Below are positions 27,148 to 35,239 of a stretch of DNA of 64,000 nt, piece after piece. Both the position numbers and the translations under genes were made by a program. The notes under the pieces are model-generated. The model ran no database searches. It had not been told where the DNA came from and was given only the letters and a program-made list of their open reading frames with translations. Each line of letters opens with the position of its first letter. Positions within the stretch are counted from its first letter, which is position 1. Source of the stretch: CAKSHP01 sp045636325 (GTDB lineage Bacteria; Bacillota; Clostridia; UBA1381; UMGS1253); the NCBI GenBank assembly GCA_045636325.1, contig JAZTXH010000011.1:77391-141390 (forward strand), in the 5' to 3' direction.

Positions 27148-27516
27148 TCAATATGCATTTTTTATCAAGGCAAAATTTACCTTTGAATATTTCTTTTTTG
27201 CGTTATCTGCCATTTCAAATAAGACATTTGCCTTATCGCGGTCATGGTCAGAAATCAAAAGCGCTCCCACAAGAGGGCATAGCACTTCTTTTGCAAAATT
27301 ATCATCAAGCGGAATACACTGACCGTCATTTCTTATTTCTTCGAAATACGGTATTTCTTCTTCTCCACGGCTTAAAAGCTGTGTATTATAAGCAGAAAGG
27401 CACATCGAAAGCGCCTGATTTATAATACGCAGTCTTAAATGCGTAAAATCTTCTTGAGAGTATTCCTCTTCGCCTAAAAGGGCAAGCACCTGCTCATAAA
27501 GCTTGTCCGCTCTCAT
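27148..27516 (-). CDS. Head-tail connector / tail adaptor-like protein
   Basis: A 122-residue helical protein (LRLRIINQALSMCLSAYN, AKEVLCPLVGALLISDHDRDKANVLFEMADNAKKKY). Size, helical content and position between capsid and nozzle genes fit an adaptor of the gp6/gp11 type, which forms the ring under the portal. AGAGGGAT precedes the ATG. The family assignment is inference. Confidence 0.6.
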   Translation of the reverse strand: MRADKLYEQVLALLGEEEYSQEDFTHLRLRIINQALSMCLSAYNTQLLSRGEEEIPYFEEIRNDGQCIPLDDNFAKEVLCPLVGALLISDHDRDKANVLFEMADNAKKKYSKVNFALIKNAY

Positions 27517-27571
27517 GTAATCCCTCTTTTCTTAAAGTATTTCTATAGATTTTATGTTATATTTAAAAAAC

Positions 27572-27633
27572 AAGCGCAGTTTTACTGTTCGGCTCTTTTT
27601 CTCATATTACTTTTTCCGTCAAAAACCGCGCTT
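27572..27633 (-). terminator. Terminator after the capsid gene
   Basis: On the minus strand AAGCGCGGTTTT (27633-27622) pairs with AAAACTGCGCTT (27583-27572) over a 38-base loop, and a T-run follows after one base. It should lower transcription of tail genes relative to the abundant capsid protein, a usual phage arrangement. Confidence 0.75.
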
Positions 27634-27662
27634 TTTTTAAACTGTTTTAAACTGTCAGATTA

Positions 27663-28694
27663 TTAATTTTCGCAAACTGCAGAATAGTGTCCTGCATTTA
27701 CGCAAACTGCTTTAACCTTATCGCCTTCAAGGATTTCAAAGCCTGATGCATACTTTTCTTTTGAAGCGGAATATCTGGGATCTGAATTATCTGTTGTGTA
27801 GTAAATATCACCCTCGCCGCTTATTGTAACGATGTTACCTGATACCGAAATTTCAGGTGCCTCTACACTATTTTCACTGTCGTGTGCTGCATATACACCC
27901 ATACATCTTGCACCGATAACAAAAGCATCAAAGTTGCTTCTGCCTTCTAAAAGCGCACCCGAAATACCGGGCGCATCGGAATGAACCTTTGCATCGCGGA
28001 TTTTATAAGGCAGGATAACTGCATTTTTGTGAGTCACAATAAAGTATACACCCTCAGGCATATAGCTTGTGGGTACCTTTACAACTTTTAAACCAAACAC
28101 TTCGCCCACAATACCCTTTGCAAGTGCCTTTTCGCCAAGACTGTCTATGCCTAAAAATTCATTTGTCTGGCAAAGAAGATTATACATCTCGCCTGTAATA
28201 TATATAAATCTGTCATTCTGAGGAACTGCATTATCGTCCAAAACGCCTGCAGCCTTGCTTATCTGAGAAATAATTGTGGTCTTTGTAGGCTTTTCGATGT
28301 AATCACAAGTACCTGCAAGAGTTGCAAAACGTGAAAGTGCGTACTTATCAACCATCGGCACCATACGCTCATTTGTCTGCAATTTAAGCATTTTACCTGC
28401 GTTTTTAACAAGTGCCTGCTCTGTGTTGTTTCCTTTGTCGATAATCAAAGAAAAGCTCTTGTCCTGAGTCATTGTCATTTCCTGAACAGTATCACCCATT
28501 TCGGTAGGCTCACCATAACGTGATGTACCCTGACGGCTATAGTCTGTTGGCTCTACTGTCTGGGGTGTGTAAACCTTTAGAGATTTAACACCTGAAAAAT
28601 CCCACTCTTTTGATGTTTTGTCGGCTACAAGTGAGCCTAATGTATACATACTTGCTATTTTGTCTGAATATTTTGTTGCTAAATTAATTGCCAT
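27663..28694 (-). CDS. Major capsid protein with C-terminal chitobiase/Ig-like domain
   Basis: A 343-residue coat protein. The first ~270 residues look like an HK97-fold capsid protein of clostridial phages (VKVYTPQTVEPTDY-like region, DKSFSLIIDKGNNTEQ, RMVPMVDKYALSRFATLAG). The last ~65 residues are a separate beta-sandwich ending with IYYTTDNSDPRYSASKEKY, the signature of CHB_HEX_C-type domains, likely displayed on the particle surface. The start is the ATG at 28694; AAAGGA lies 12 bases upstream, and a TTG seven codons earlier overlaps that ribosome site. Confidence 0.87.
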   Translation of the reverse strand: MAINLATKYSDKIASMYTLGSLVADKTSKEWDFSGVKSLKVYTPQTVEPTDYSRQGTSRYGEPTEMGDTVQEMTMTQDKSFSLIIDKGNNTEQALVKNAGKMLKLQTNERMVPMVDKYALSRFATLAGTCDYIEKPTKTTIISQISKAAGVLDDNAVPQNDRFIYITGEMYNLLCQTNEFLGIDSLGEKALAKGIVGEVFGLKVVKVPTSYMPEGVYFIVTHKNAVILPYKIRDAKVHSDAPGISGALLEGRSNFDAFVIGARCMGVYAAHDSENSVEAPEISVSGNIVTISGEGDIYYTTDNSDPRYSASKEKYASGFEILEGDKVKAVCVNAGHYSAVCEN

Positions 28695-28775
28695 AATAAA
28701 TATCAATCCTTTCAAATTTTAAATAATAAGTTTTAACAAATGTTTTAAGGTATCCCCTTAAAGTAAAGGCGACTA

Positions 28776-29537
28776 TTACCCAAACAGTCCCTCTAAAAAC
28801 GGGTCTGTGCTTGCCTTAGCATCGCTTTGCGTTCTTCCGATAAGTCTTTGCTTATTTTCTTCATTTTTTTCAAGCATACTTATTTTTTCTGTAAGCCGTT
28901 TGTTTTCATAGTCCATATAGGCCCCAACAAGTGAGCCGCACTTTTCAAACTCCTGCCATACCGCATTAGGAATATCCTCCGGCTTTACATCAGGAAAACG
29001 CGCCGCAAATTCTTCGTAAGGCTTGTCTTTTTGTTTTGCTATACGCGCCCTTATTTCATTTGCTTCAAGCTTTGCAATTTTTTCTGCTTCTGAGCGTGAA
29101 AGTCCCATTTTAACAAGACTTTCACGCCTTGCATCAAATGCATTTTCCTCCAGTGACATAACAAATTCTTCCTTTGTCATCTGCTTTTGTGCAGAAAGCT
29201 TTTCAAGCACGCTCATCATAGGCGATGTTTTTATACTTTCAAGCTCTCCTTTTATGTGGTCATAATTAAGCCCTTTCTGCGCATTGGTTTTAAGCTCATC
29301 AAGGGTCAGGCTAAGGTCCTTGCCGTTATATTTTACACTGTAGCATTCACTCTTTTGATTTTGGATGTTTTCTTTTATTTGATTTGTTTGTTTTATTTCA
29401 TCCTCTGCCCCAAGGGGGTCGTCATCTGATTCAAGTGTATTTTCATATCCGGCAGTTTGAATTTCTTCGCCTTCTGTATTTTGTTGCTCCGCCTGATTGG
29501 TTTGTTCATTAAAAGCTTCAAAATTTTCCATAACCAT
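28776..29537 (-). CDS. Phage scaffolding-like protein
   Basis: A 253-residue, acidic, Gln/Glu-rich protein: a disordered N-terminus (1-60), a short conserved segment (YSVKYNGKDLSLTLDELKTNAQKGLNYD), then helices and a second helical tail. The composition and the place directly before the capsid gene identify it as the scaffold. GGAG precedes the ATG at 29537; an ATG two codons later is possible. It is the first gene after the shared phage promoter at 29589-29622. Confidence 0.82.
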   Translation of the reverse strand: MVMENFEAFNEQTNQAEQQNTEGEEIQTAGYENTLESDDDPLGAEDEIKQTNQIKENIQNQKSECYSVKYNGKDLSLTLDELKTNAQKGLNYDHIKGELESIKTSPMMSVLEKLSAQKQMTKEEFVMSLEENAFDARRESLVKMGLSRSEAEKIAKLEANEIRARIAKQKDKPYEEFAARFPDVKPEDIPNAVWQEFEKCGSLVGAYMDYENKRLTEKISMLEKNEENKQRLIGRTQSDAKASTDPFLEGLFG

Positions 29538-29588
29538 TTGTTCTCCTTTTTGTTTATAAATTAAGGTCTGACGTCTTACCTTGATTTA

Positions 29589-29622
29589 ATTATAATATAT
29601 TTTTGGTTAGTACTACTCTAAG
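29589..29622 (-). promoter_or_regulatory. Shared phage-type promoter, capsid operon
   Basis: The minus strand reads CTTAGAGTAG from 29622 and TATAAT at 29594-29589, 28 bases from box start to -10 start. There is no TTGACA-like -35. The -10 lies 52 bases before the scaffold ATG. All 34 bases equal those at 49652-49685. Confidence 0.8.
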
Positions 29623-29772
29623 GTTTTTGCACTTATCTAAATTAATTTTAGTAAATGATTTACTTTCTCGCCGTTAACTCTACGGTTTTTCTTCACCGAA
29701 AAAGCTCGGCTCAAAAAACCAAGAGTTTTGACGGGGGCATTGTGTCCAAAATCAAGATTTTGACAATGCTCC

Positions 29773-29809
29773 ATACTCTAAGGTTTTTGCACTTATCTAA
29801 ATTAATTTT
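29773..29809 (-). repeat. Decayed duplicate of the promoter upstream flank
   Basis: TAAAATTAATTTAGATAAG followed by TGCAAAAACCTTAGAGTA is repeated 151 bases upstream of the functional-looking promoter, but the -10 region is absent. Confidence 0.75.
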
Positions 29810-29855
29810 ATCTGAATTTGCAGGCAAAAACACAGCCATCACCGCACACATTAAA

Positions 29856-31400
29856 TCATATCATTTTACCCTCTGCATGCTGCATTTCCAATTCTGAATT
29901 TTTTTCAATGTCTGCAATGATTTTTTGTTTATTTCTGATATATCCGTCAGGTATAGAATTCAAATAAACCACTGGGTCTTTGATAATTCCCTTGGTAAAC
30001 AGGTTATCCGCCGTCTGAATCTGCATAATTTCACTCCAGTATGTGGATGCGCCAATATTAACATCAAGGTTGTATTCAATATCTCTTACGGAAGAAAAAT
30101 CAAATATACCAAACTTCGTGTCACCATCATCTTCATCCATAAAAATTTCCCTTACGCCGTAATAAGCGCCAATCATATCAAGAATAATTCGGATATAATC
30201 CTCAACCATTTGATAAAAGCTGAGCTTGATAAGCTCAAGTGGTGCATTTGACGCTTTCTGTGCCGCAATTATGGCAGATGCATTATCCGGCCTCACATTA
30301 CCAAGAGATGAATCAGACGTACCCATGTATTCTTTTGTGTAAACCATGGTTTTTTCCACAAGCTCCATTACCTGACCTGACATATCAGGCATTTTAAAAG
30401 CACTTGTAACTGCATCGTTAATGCCACCCTCAACACATATTGCCTCACCGATTTTGTTTGAAAATCCGTTGGGAAAACGGTTAATATCATAAATAAGCTT
30501 TGGAAACGCCAGCTTTTTAACATAATCCATACCCATAGCATAGCATTTGTTTATAAATATCTGATTTGGAATAAGCTCTGTTACTGCCGCCTGACCATGA
30601 TATGAATTTTTTACTCTTTCCCAATTAAAATATGATATAGGATACAGCTTAAGCCCCGTATCAAATGGCTCTTTTAAAAACACCTCTTCCGTAGAAATGC
30701 TTGCATAAACGTGTCCGTTTTCTTTATAGAATCTGTAAAAAACGCTTACCGCTTCACCCTCTGTATCACTTCCGAAAAAGTTTTCCTCTGCCTTTGACGG
30801 CTTAATTTCCGAAATGATATTTTCACCTGCTCCAAAGCCTCTTGCCATTCGCACCACATCGCTAAGTGGCTTTCTCACGATAATAATTATGTATGGCTGA
30901 CTTTGCACATCGGAGCTTGCAGTGTTTGCAAATATTATGTTTGTGTTGTCCACCACATTTGCATTTATAAAGCCTTCTGCCGCCTGACCTGTTTTTGCTG
31001 ACTGGTCAAAATAAAAATACAAGCAGCCGTCACCGTCTACACAGGCATTTTTCAAAACCTCGCGGTTTTTATGCTTCAATTTTGCATATTCAATGGTTTT
31101 TAAAATCTCTCTTTGCGCAACCTTTGCAATTTTGTCTGTTGCATTATTTTCACCATAAGGCTCGATTGATGCGGTAATATCATCAGACACTATCATAGAC
31201 ACAAACATATTTGATACTCTTTTTAAGATGTTAAACACCGGCTTGTCTAAGTCAGGCGCATCAACGCCTTCCCACTGCTTGCCTATAAAGAAGTTTTCGT
31301 TTTTATTTACGGTGTTGTATAAATCAATGCTTTCATTATAGCTGACTCCCTTTTTATACTGCTCGTATATTTTTTTTGGTGTCAGATTTTTGTTTTCCAT
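29856..31400 (-). CDS. Phage portal protein
   Basis: A 514-residue portal, the ring through which DNA is packaged and ejected. Features of P22/short-tail-type portals are present: an N-terminal NENFFIGKQWEG segment, a wing with beta strands, SYFNWERVKNSYHGQA and the stem/crown region with GNVRPDNASAIIAAQKA and PLELIKLSFYQMVEDY. The last residues, MQHAEGKMI, are encoded by a TGCATGCTGCATT-type dispersed repeat, as at the end of lgt. Its ATG lies 3 bases after the stop of the small membrane-protein gene. Confidence 0.88.
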   Translation of the reverse strand: MENKNLTPKKIYEQYKKGVSYNESIDLYNTVNKNENFFIGKQWEGVDAPDLDKPVFNILKRVSNMFVSMIVSDDITASIEPYGENNATDKIAKVAQREILKTIEYAKLKHKNREVLKNACVDGDGCLYFYFDQSAKTGQAAEGFINANVVDNTNIIFANTASSDVQSQPYIIIIVRKPLSDVVRMARGFGAGENIISEIKPSKAEENFFGSDTEGEAVSVFYRFYKENGHVYASISTEEVFLKEPFDTGLKLYPISYFNWERVKNSYHGQAAVTELIPNQIFINKCYAMGMDYVKKLAFPKLIYDINRFPNGFSNKIGEAICVEGGINDAVTSAFKMPDMSGQVMELVEKTMVYTKEYMGTSDSSLGNVRPDNASAIIAAQKASNAPLELIKLSFYQMVEDYIRIILDMIGAYYGVREIFMDEDDGDTKFGIFDFSSVRDIEYNLDVNIGASTYWSEIMQIQTADNLFTKGIIKDPVVYLNSIPDGYIRNKQKIIADIEKNSELEMQHAEGKMI

Positions 31401-31403
31401 AAA

Positions 31404-31583
31404 TTATTTCCCCTTTCCGTTGTAGCTTAGTAAATTTTCCCACTGCTTGCTCACAGTAAGCTTTTCGGTTTCTTCGTTTTTTAAAACCTGCTTTTTTCTT
31501 TTCGGAAGGCTAAATCTTAATTCTCCTTTTTCAATTAATGCGCCAACAATAACGCCTATAATTGCAAAAATTCCGCTTTCCAT
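31404..31583 (-). CDS. Small phage membrane protein before portal
   Basis: A 59-residue protein read directly from the sequence. It begins MESGIFAIIGVIVGALIEKG, one membrane helix, followed by a basic segment (KRKKQVLKNEE) and a polar tail ending NGKGK. AGAAAGGATG precedes the ATG at 31583. It is tightly packed against the portal gene. Similar tiny one-helix proteins occur near portal genes of clostridial prophages; the function is unknown. Confidence 0.75.
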   Translation of the reverse strand: MESGIFAIIGVIVGALIEKGELRFSLPKRKKQVLKNEETEKLTVSKQWENLLSYNGKGK

Positions 31584-31769
31584 ATTTTTTCATCCTTTCT
31601 TTGTTTTTGGTCTTTTTGTCAAACCCTCTTGTGAGAAGATTTCGGCATTTTCATAAGGAAACGACGGGTGAAGTTTTTTTAATTTTTTTGTTATTTAACT
31701 TTCCCTGTCTCACTGCATTTGACAGCTCTCTGTTATACAGAGCCTTCGTTGTGCAAAATAATTTTGCAT
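31584..31769. other. Spacer with hairpin between two small phage genes
   Basis: No gene with a usable start. One minus-strand frame stays open for about 40 codons (KLFCTTKALYNRELSNAV...) but has no start codon, so it may be a remnant. A perfect 6-bp hairpin CTCTGT-TAT-ACAGAG lies at 31728-31742. Confidence 0.45.
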
Positions 31770-32048
31770 TTATTTAGCAAGCCGTCTTACCGCCTTATCC
31801 AGCACAAACCGAATCTCGTCAGTTTCCTCATTTTCGCCCGTTTCACTTTGCTCTTTTCCCTCATTTTTCATTTCCATTATCAGATTTGCAAGCTTAATTA
31901 ACTCATCGGTTTTAATAAGCTTTATAGCATCTCCTGCATTTCCCTCATTGTGACATGCAAGCAAATAATCAAGCCTCGCCTCAATCAGCTTTATTACCTT
32001 TTCAAATACTCCGTCTGTCTTTTTTTCTTCTGTGATAATAAAAATCAC
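31770..32048 (-). CDS. Small phage hypothetical protein between terminase and portal
   Basis: About 90 residues: a helical N-terminus (EKVIKLIEARLDYLLACHNEGNAGDAIKLIKTDELIKLANLI), an acidic linker and a basic end (RRLAK). No family recognised. The start is doubtful: the GTG at 32048 overlaps the AGGAGGG ribosome site itself, and the properly spaced codon is ATT at 32039. The gene follows the terminase stop by 25 bases. Confidence 0.6.
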   Translation of the reverse strand: MIFIITEEKKTDGVFEKVIKLIEARLDYLLACHNEGNAGDAIKLIKTDELIKLANLIMEMKNEGKEQSETGENEETDEIRFVLDKAVRRLAK

Positions 32049-32073
32049 CCTCCTTTTTTATACCATCAAAATC

Positions 32074-33405
32074 TTACATGCCATAATTTAAAAATGACAA
32101 ATATTCGTTTTGCAACAAGTCCGTTTTTTTTCTTCCCTCAGGCTTTGCCGCAATTGACATAACAAATCCCCTCAGTGCATCAGGAGCATGGGTAAGCTCG
32201 TGAGGATTTTTTGCTACATCATTTACATTTATTCTGTCATACACAAGCGCAGGCAGAGTGCGTATAAGATTACGGCAGTTTTCACAAATTTTAAGACGTG
32301 GCTGAAGTGTGCCGTCAAAGCTCTCCCTTAGCCTTAACCATTCTTTTAATTCATACCAGCCGTTTACCCTTGAGTTATCGGTTTTGTAAAAATTAATGCC
32401 GTATCTTAAGAAAATATCAATTGCAGATTTCCCTGATTCCTGCCTGCGTGAAAATAAGTCCGGCGGTGCAAAATACATATTGATTTTTTCACCCTTAGCA
32501 GCTTCTTTAAGCATTTGTGCCGCCTTTGAAATAATAACGTTTTTTTCGTATATTTCCCGATAAACCCTCGCCTGTCCCTTATCATTTGTTGCGACCCACA
32601 AAGCACAAAACATATCAAGACCATAGTCAATAGATACATAACGATAAGGAAAGGCTTTAAACTCTTTATCGTCATACTTACACACATGCACATTTCTGTC
32701 AAACTCATTAAAATACTGCCCTTCATAAATATCCCAGTTGCCGTAAAGCATTGCCGCACGTCTCTTTTCAGGCAGATTTTCAAGACTTTTTACATAATCG
32801 GGCGAGTTTTTTAAAAGGAAAGGGTTGTCGTACACACCAGAGCGTATAAATGCATAATCCCCTTCTTTTTCACTATTTCTATAGATTTTATCAATAAATA
32901 ATCTTTTTACCCATTCGTGCCCAACTCCTCCGGGGTTACAAGTAAAATACATTCTTGGATAAAACCGCTTTTTTATCATACCGCTTGAACGGTTGCACTC
33001 AGTTAAAATCTGAAACTGAAACTCCGTAAATTGAGTTGCTTCTTCCATAAAAATAACGTCATAGCTCTGCCCCTGATACTGAAGTGCATCCGCCTCGTTT
33101 GACAAATATCCCATAACAATTCGGCTCTGGTTATGAAAAAGAAATTCCCTTTCCGATGCTTTGTAGCTCGCAATACCCTTTGTAAGTTTAAGCATAGGAA
33201 AAATATGATTTTCTTTCAGTTCATGCAAATGTCTCCTTAAAAACAAAATCTGTATACCGCCGTATTCTGCCGCCAAAAGCACCGCCTTTACCCTTGCCGC
33301 CCAGCTTTTACCGCCGCCTCTTGCACCGCCGTATGCTACAAAGCGGTTTTTAGAAAGAAAAAATTCCATCTGCTTCGGATATGGCTTTTGTATTTTTACA
33401 TCCAA
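32074..33405 (-). CDS. terL: Phage terminase large subunit
   Basis: A 443-residue DNA-packaging motor. The ATPase domain has Walker A GGARGGGKS (26-34), the Walker B pair VIFMEEATQF, and the coupling motif TCNPGG. The RNase H-like nuclease domain has VSIDYGLDMF, a central acidic patch and THAPDALRGFV. It is complete. It is first in its operon, with the shared box promoter 22 bases upstream. No small-terminase gene precedes it. Confidence 0.94.
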   Translation of the reverse strand: MDVKIQKPYPKQMEFFLSKNRFVAYGGARGGGKSWAARVKAVLLAAEYGGIQILFLRRHLHELKENHIFPMLKLTKGIASYKASEREFLFHNQSRIVMGYLSNEADALQYQGQSYDVIFMEEATQFTEFQFQILTECNRSSGMIKKRFYPRMYFTCNPGGVGHEWVKRLFIDKIYRNSEKEGDYAFIRSGVYDNPFLLKNSPDYVKSLENLPEKRRAAMLYGNWDIYEGQYFNEFDRNVHVCKYDDKEFKAFPYRYVSIDYGLDMFCALWVATNDKGQARVYREIYEKNVIISKAAQMLKEAAKGEKINMYFAPPDLFSRRQESGKSAIDIFLRYGINFYKTDNSRVNGWYELKEWLRLRESFDGTLQPRLKICENCRNLIRTLPALVYDRINVNDVAKNPHELTHAPDALRGFVMSIAAKPEGRKKTDLLQNEYLSFLNYGM

Positions 33406-33426
33406 TATCTCACCTCCTTTGATTTA

Positions 33427-33460
33427 ATTGTACAGTATTTTTATTGGTTACTACTCTAAG
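33427..33460 (-). promoter_or_regulatory. Shared phage-type promoter, terminase operon
   Basis: CTTAGAGTAGTA begins at 33460 on the minus strand and TACAAT occupies 33432-33427; box-to-(-10) distance is 28 bases, identical to the other copies although 3 bases of the box tail are missing and replaced further down. The leader to the terL ATG is very short. Confidence 0.78.
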
Positions 33461-33607
33461 TTTTTTTGCTATTTGCCTCCCTTTCCCCGTAGTAGCGGAT
33501 ATTATCCTCCCGCATCATGGCATAAATTAATTTCTCACCGTCAACTCTGCGGTTTTTGACGTGCTCTTTCCAGTCAAAATCATTATTTTTACAATTTACA
33601 AAAAAAA

Positions 33608-33640
33608 AAGAGATAAGACCATTTATAAGTCCTATCTCTT
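33608..33640 (-). terminator. Terminator of tmcAL
   Basis: On the minus strand AAGAGATAGGAC pairs with GTCTTATCTCTT (one G-U) around a loop of about 8 bases, followed by a run of T. It insulates the phage block from the host gene. Confidence 0.88.
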
Positions 33641-33658
33641 ATCTTTATATAAATACTC

Positions 33659-35077
33659 TCATCCTTTAATTAGTTTATCCTTTTCAGCCCTTGAAAGCTG
33701 TTTTATTTCAATCTCACGCTTTAAAGCATCAGATTTATTATTAAATTCTTCATAATACACCAGCTCAAGAGGTCCCCGTCCCTTTGTATATTTTGCACCC
33801 TTGCCCGCTTTGTGAGCCTCAAAACGCTTTTCAAGATTATTTGTCCATCCGCAGTAAAGCGAGTCATCTGCGCACTTTATAATGTAAACATAATGTGTTT
33901 CGTTCTTGTCAATAACTGCAGGGGATGTTTTAAAATCACTTCCTGCTTGCCCGCCTGAAAGAATGGCGTAAATATTGCTTGCAAGAATGTCTTTTTTAAG
34001 CATATCACTTTCCTTTTTATAAGCTGCAAGCTTTGTTATAACTTCCATAGGGCAGGTCTTTTTTATGTCTGATATTACCTTTGTGCCCATTTTACTCATG
34101 CCCAGAACGCGAATATATTCTGCCTTTTTTACATCTTCTTTTTTTATATCCAAAAGTGCAGATAAAATAATTCTTGAAGCTCTGCTTTTTGTATATCTTT
34201 TTCCCGAAACGCAGTCAACAATTTCTTCAAAGGATTTGCACTCCCCTGCGGCTTTTAGAATTCTGTTTTCAATGCCCTCTGCCACATCGTTTATATTTCG
34301 TAATTCTTCTTTTGAAGTTGTGCGAAGCTTATATAACACAATTTCATCAAGAGCAGCGCGAAAAACAGGAGTTTTGTCTTTATAAAGCACGTGAGTTGCA
34401 GGCGGTAAAAATTCGTTTACTTTTTCAATATCATATTCTTTTTTTAATGAATTTCTTATTCCGCTTGCAGAAGAAAAGCTGTTTTCAGATAATTTTTGCG
34501 AATTATAACCCTCACCTATACGCTTTATTGCAACCGGCTCTGACTTTGACGAAAGCTTTTTTAATGCCTTTAAATATTCTATAGCCAATGCATTATTTGG
34601 CTTTGAAAGGTGCGCAGGGTTTATATTTAAAACTTCCTTTAAGGCAATATCGCGGCTTTTCTGATAGCTTAGGCCCTCTTTAAGATTTTTTGAAATACAG
34701 GCTTTAAATTCATCGGTTTCAGCATATAATGCGTCGGCAAGCTTCTCAAGAGTTTTTATATTGTCGCACTCTGCCCCGAAGCATACAAAATCTACTCCGA
34801 CCGCATCTAAAATGCTTACTGCGCCATATGCAAATTTTTCAGCGCAGGAAAGAGCATACACCACAGGCAACTCAATCACCAAATCAGCGCCTGTCAAAAG
34901 TGCCGCCTTTGCCCTTGTGTGCTTGTCAAAAATGGCCACATCTCCCCTTTGCATAAAATTACCGCTCATTACGCACACCACCGCATCAGCGCCTGTAATT
35001 TCCTTTGCTCGGGCAATATGATATTCATGCCCCGTATGAAAGGGATTGTATTCACAAACTATGCCAACAGTTTTCAT
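33659..35077 (-). CDS. tmcAL: tRNA(Met) cytidine acetate ligase fused to GIY-YIG domain
   Basis: A 472-residue fusion. Residues 1-390 are TmcAL (YlbM), which uses ATP and acetate to make N4-acetylcytidine at the wobble base of elongator tRNA-Met. GIVCEYNPFHTGHEYHI contains the HxGH nucleotidyltransferase motif, and VMSGNFMQRGD and LVIELP follow. Residues about 391-470 are a GIY-YIG endonuclease-type domain (HYVYIIKCADDSLYCGWTNN...LEKRFEAH...KYTKGRGPLEL) of the YhbQ/UPF0213 kind. The two parts are in one uninterrupted frame. The neighbouring pta and ackA genes fit an acetate theme. Confidence 0.92.
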   Translation of the reverse strand: MKTVGIVCEYNPFHTGHEYHIARAKEITGADAVVCVMSGNFMQRGDVAIFDKHTRAKAALLTGADLVIELPVVYALSCAEKFAYGAVSILDAVGVDFVCFGAECDNIKTLEKLADALYAETDEFKACISKNLKEGLSYQKSRDIALKEVLNINPAHLSKPNNALAIEYLKALKKLSSKSEPVAIKRIGEGYNSQKLSENSFSSASGIRNSLKKEYDIEKVNEFLPPATHVLYKDKTPVFRAALDEIVLYKLRTTSKEELRNINDVAEGIENRILKAAGECKSFEEIVDCVSGKRYTKSRASRIILSALLDIKKEDVKKAEYIRVLGMSKMGTKVISDIKKTCPMEVITKLAAYKKESDMLKKDILASNIYAILSGGQAGSDFKTSPAVIDKNETHYVYIIKCADDSLYCGWTNNLEKRFEAHKAGKGAKYTKGRGPLELVYYEEFNNKSDALKREIEIKQLSRAEKDKLIKG

Positions 35078-35158
35078 ATAAATGCCTGCCTTTTTTGTTA
35101 ATTTTTTAAAATATAATCCTTCTTTTATTATTTTAACATATTTTTTGTAAAAATGCTA

Positions 35159-35187
35159 TTGTAAAATAAAAAAAAATATTATATAAT
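35159..35187 (+). promoter_or_regulatory. Promoter of pta
   Basis: TTGTAA and TATAAT with a 17-base A-rich spacer, 52 bases before the pta ATG. Confidence 0.75.
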
Positions 35188-35239
35188 ATATTTCGGTGAT
35201 AAAATTTATATGTAATATTTTTTGCAGGAGGAATTATAA

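Larger units (their letters stand above)
29538..29855. other. 318-bp regulatory gap between portal and scaffold genes
   Basis: No gene. It holds the scaffold promoter box (29589-29622), a decayed second copy of its upstream half (29773-29809), and a segment at 29662-29690 (CTCGCCGTTAACTCTACGG) that is also found, with changes, before the terminase gene (33527-33555). The block therefore looks like a partly duplicated control region. Confidence 0.7.

Noticed and set aside
20182..33405. Contractile or long-tailed phage tail / R-type bacteriocin.
   Set aside because: Terminase, portal and capsid genes are present, while sheath, tube, baseplate and tape-measure genes are absent.
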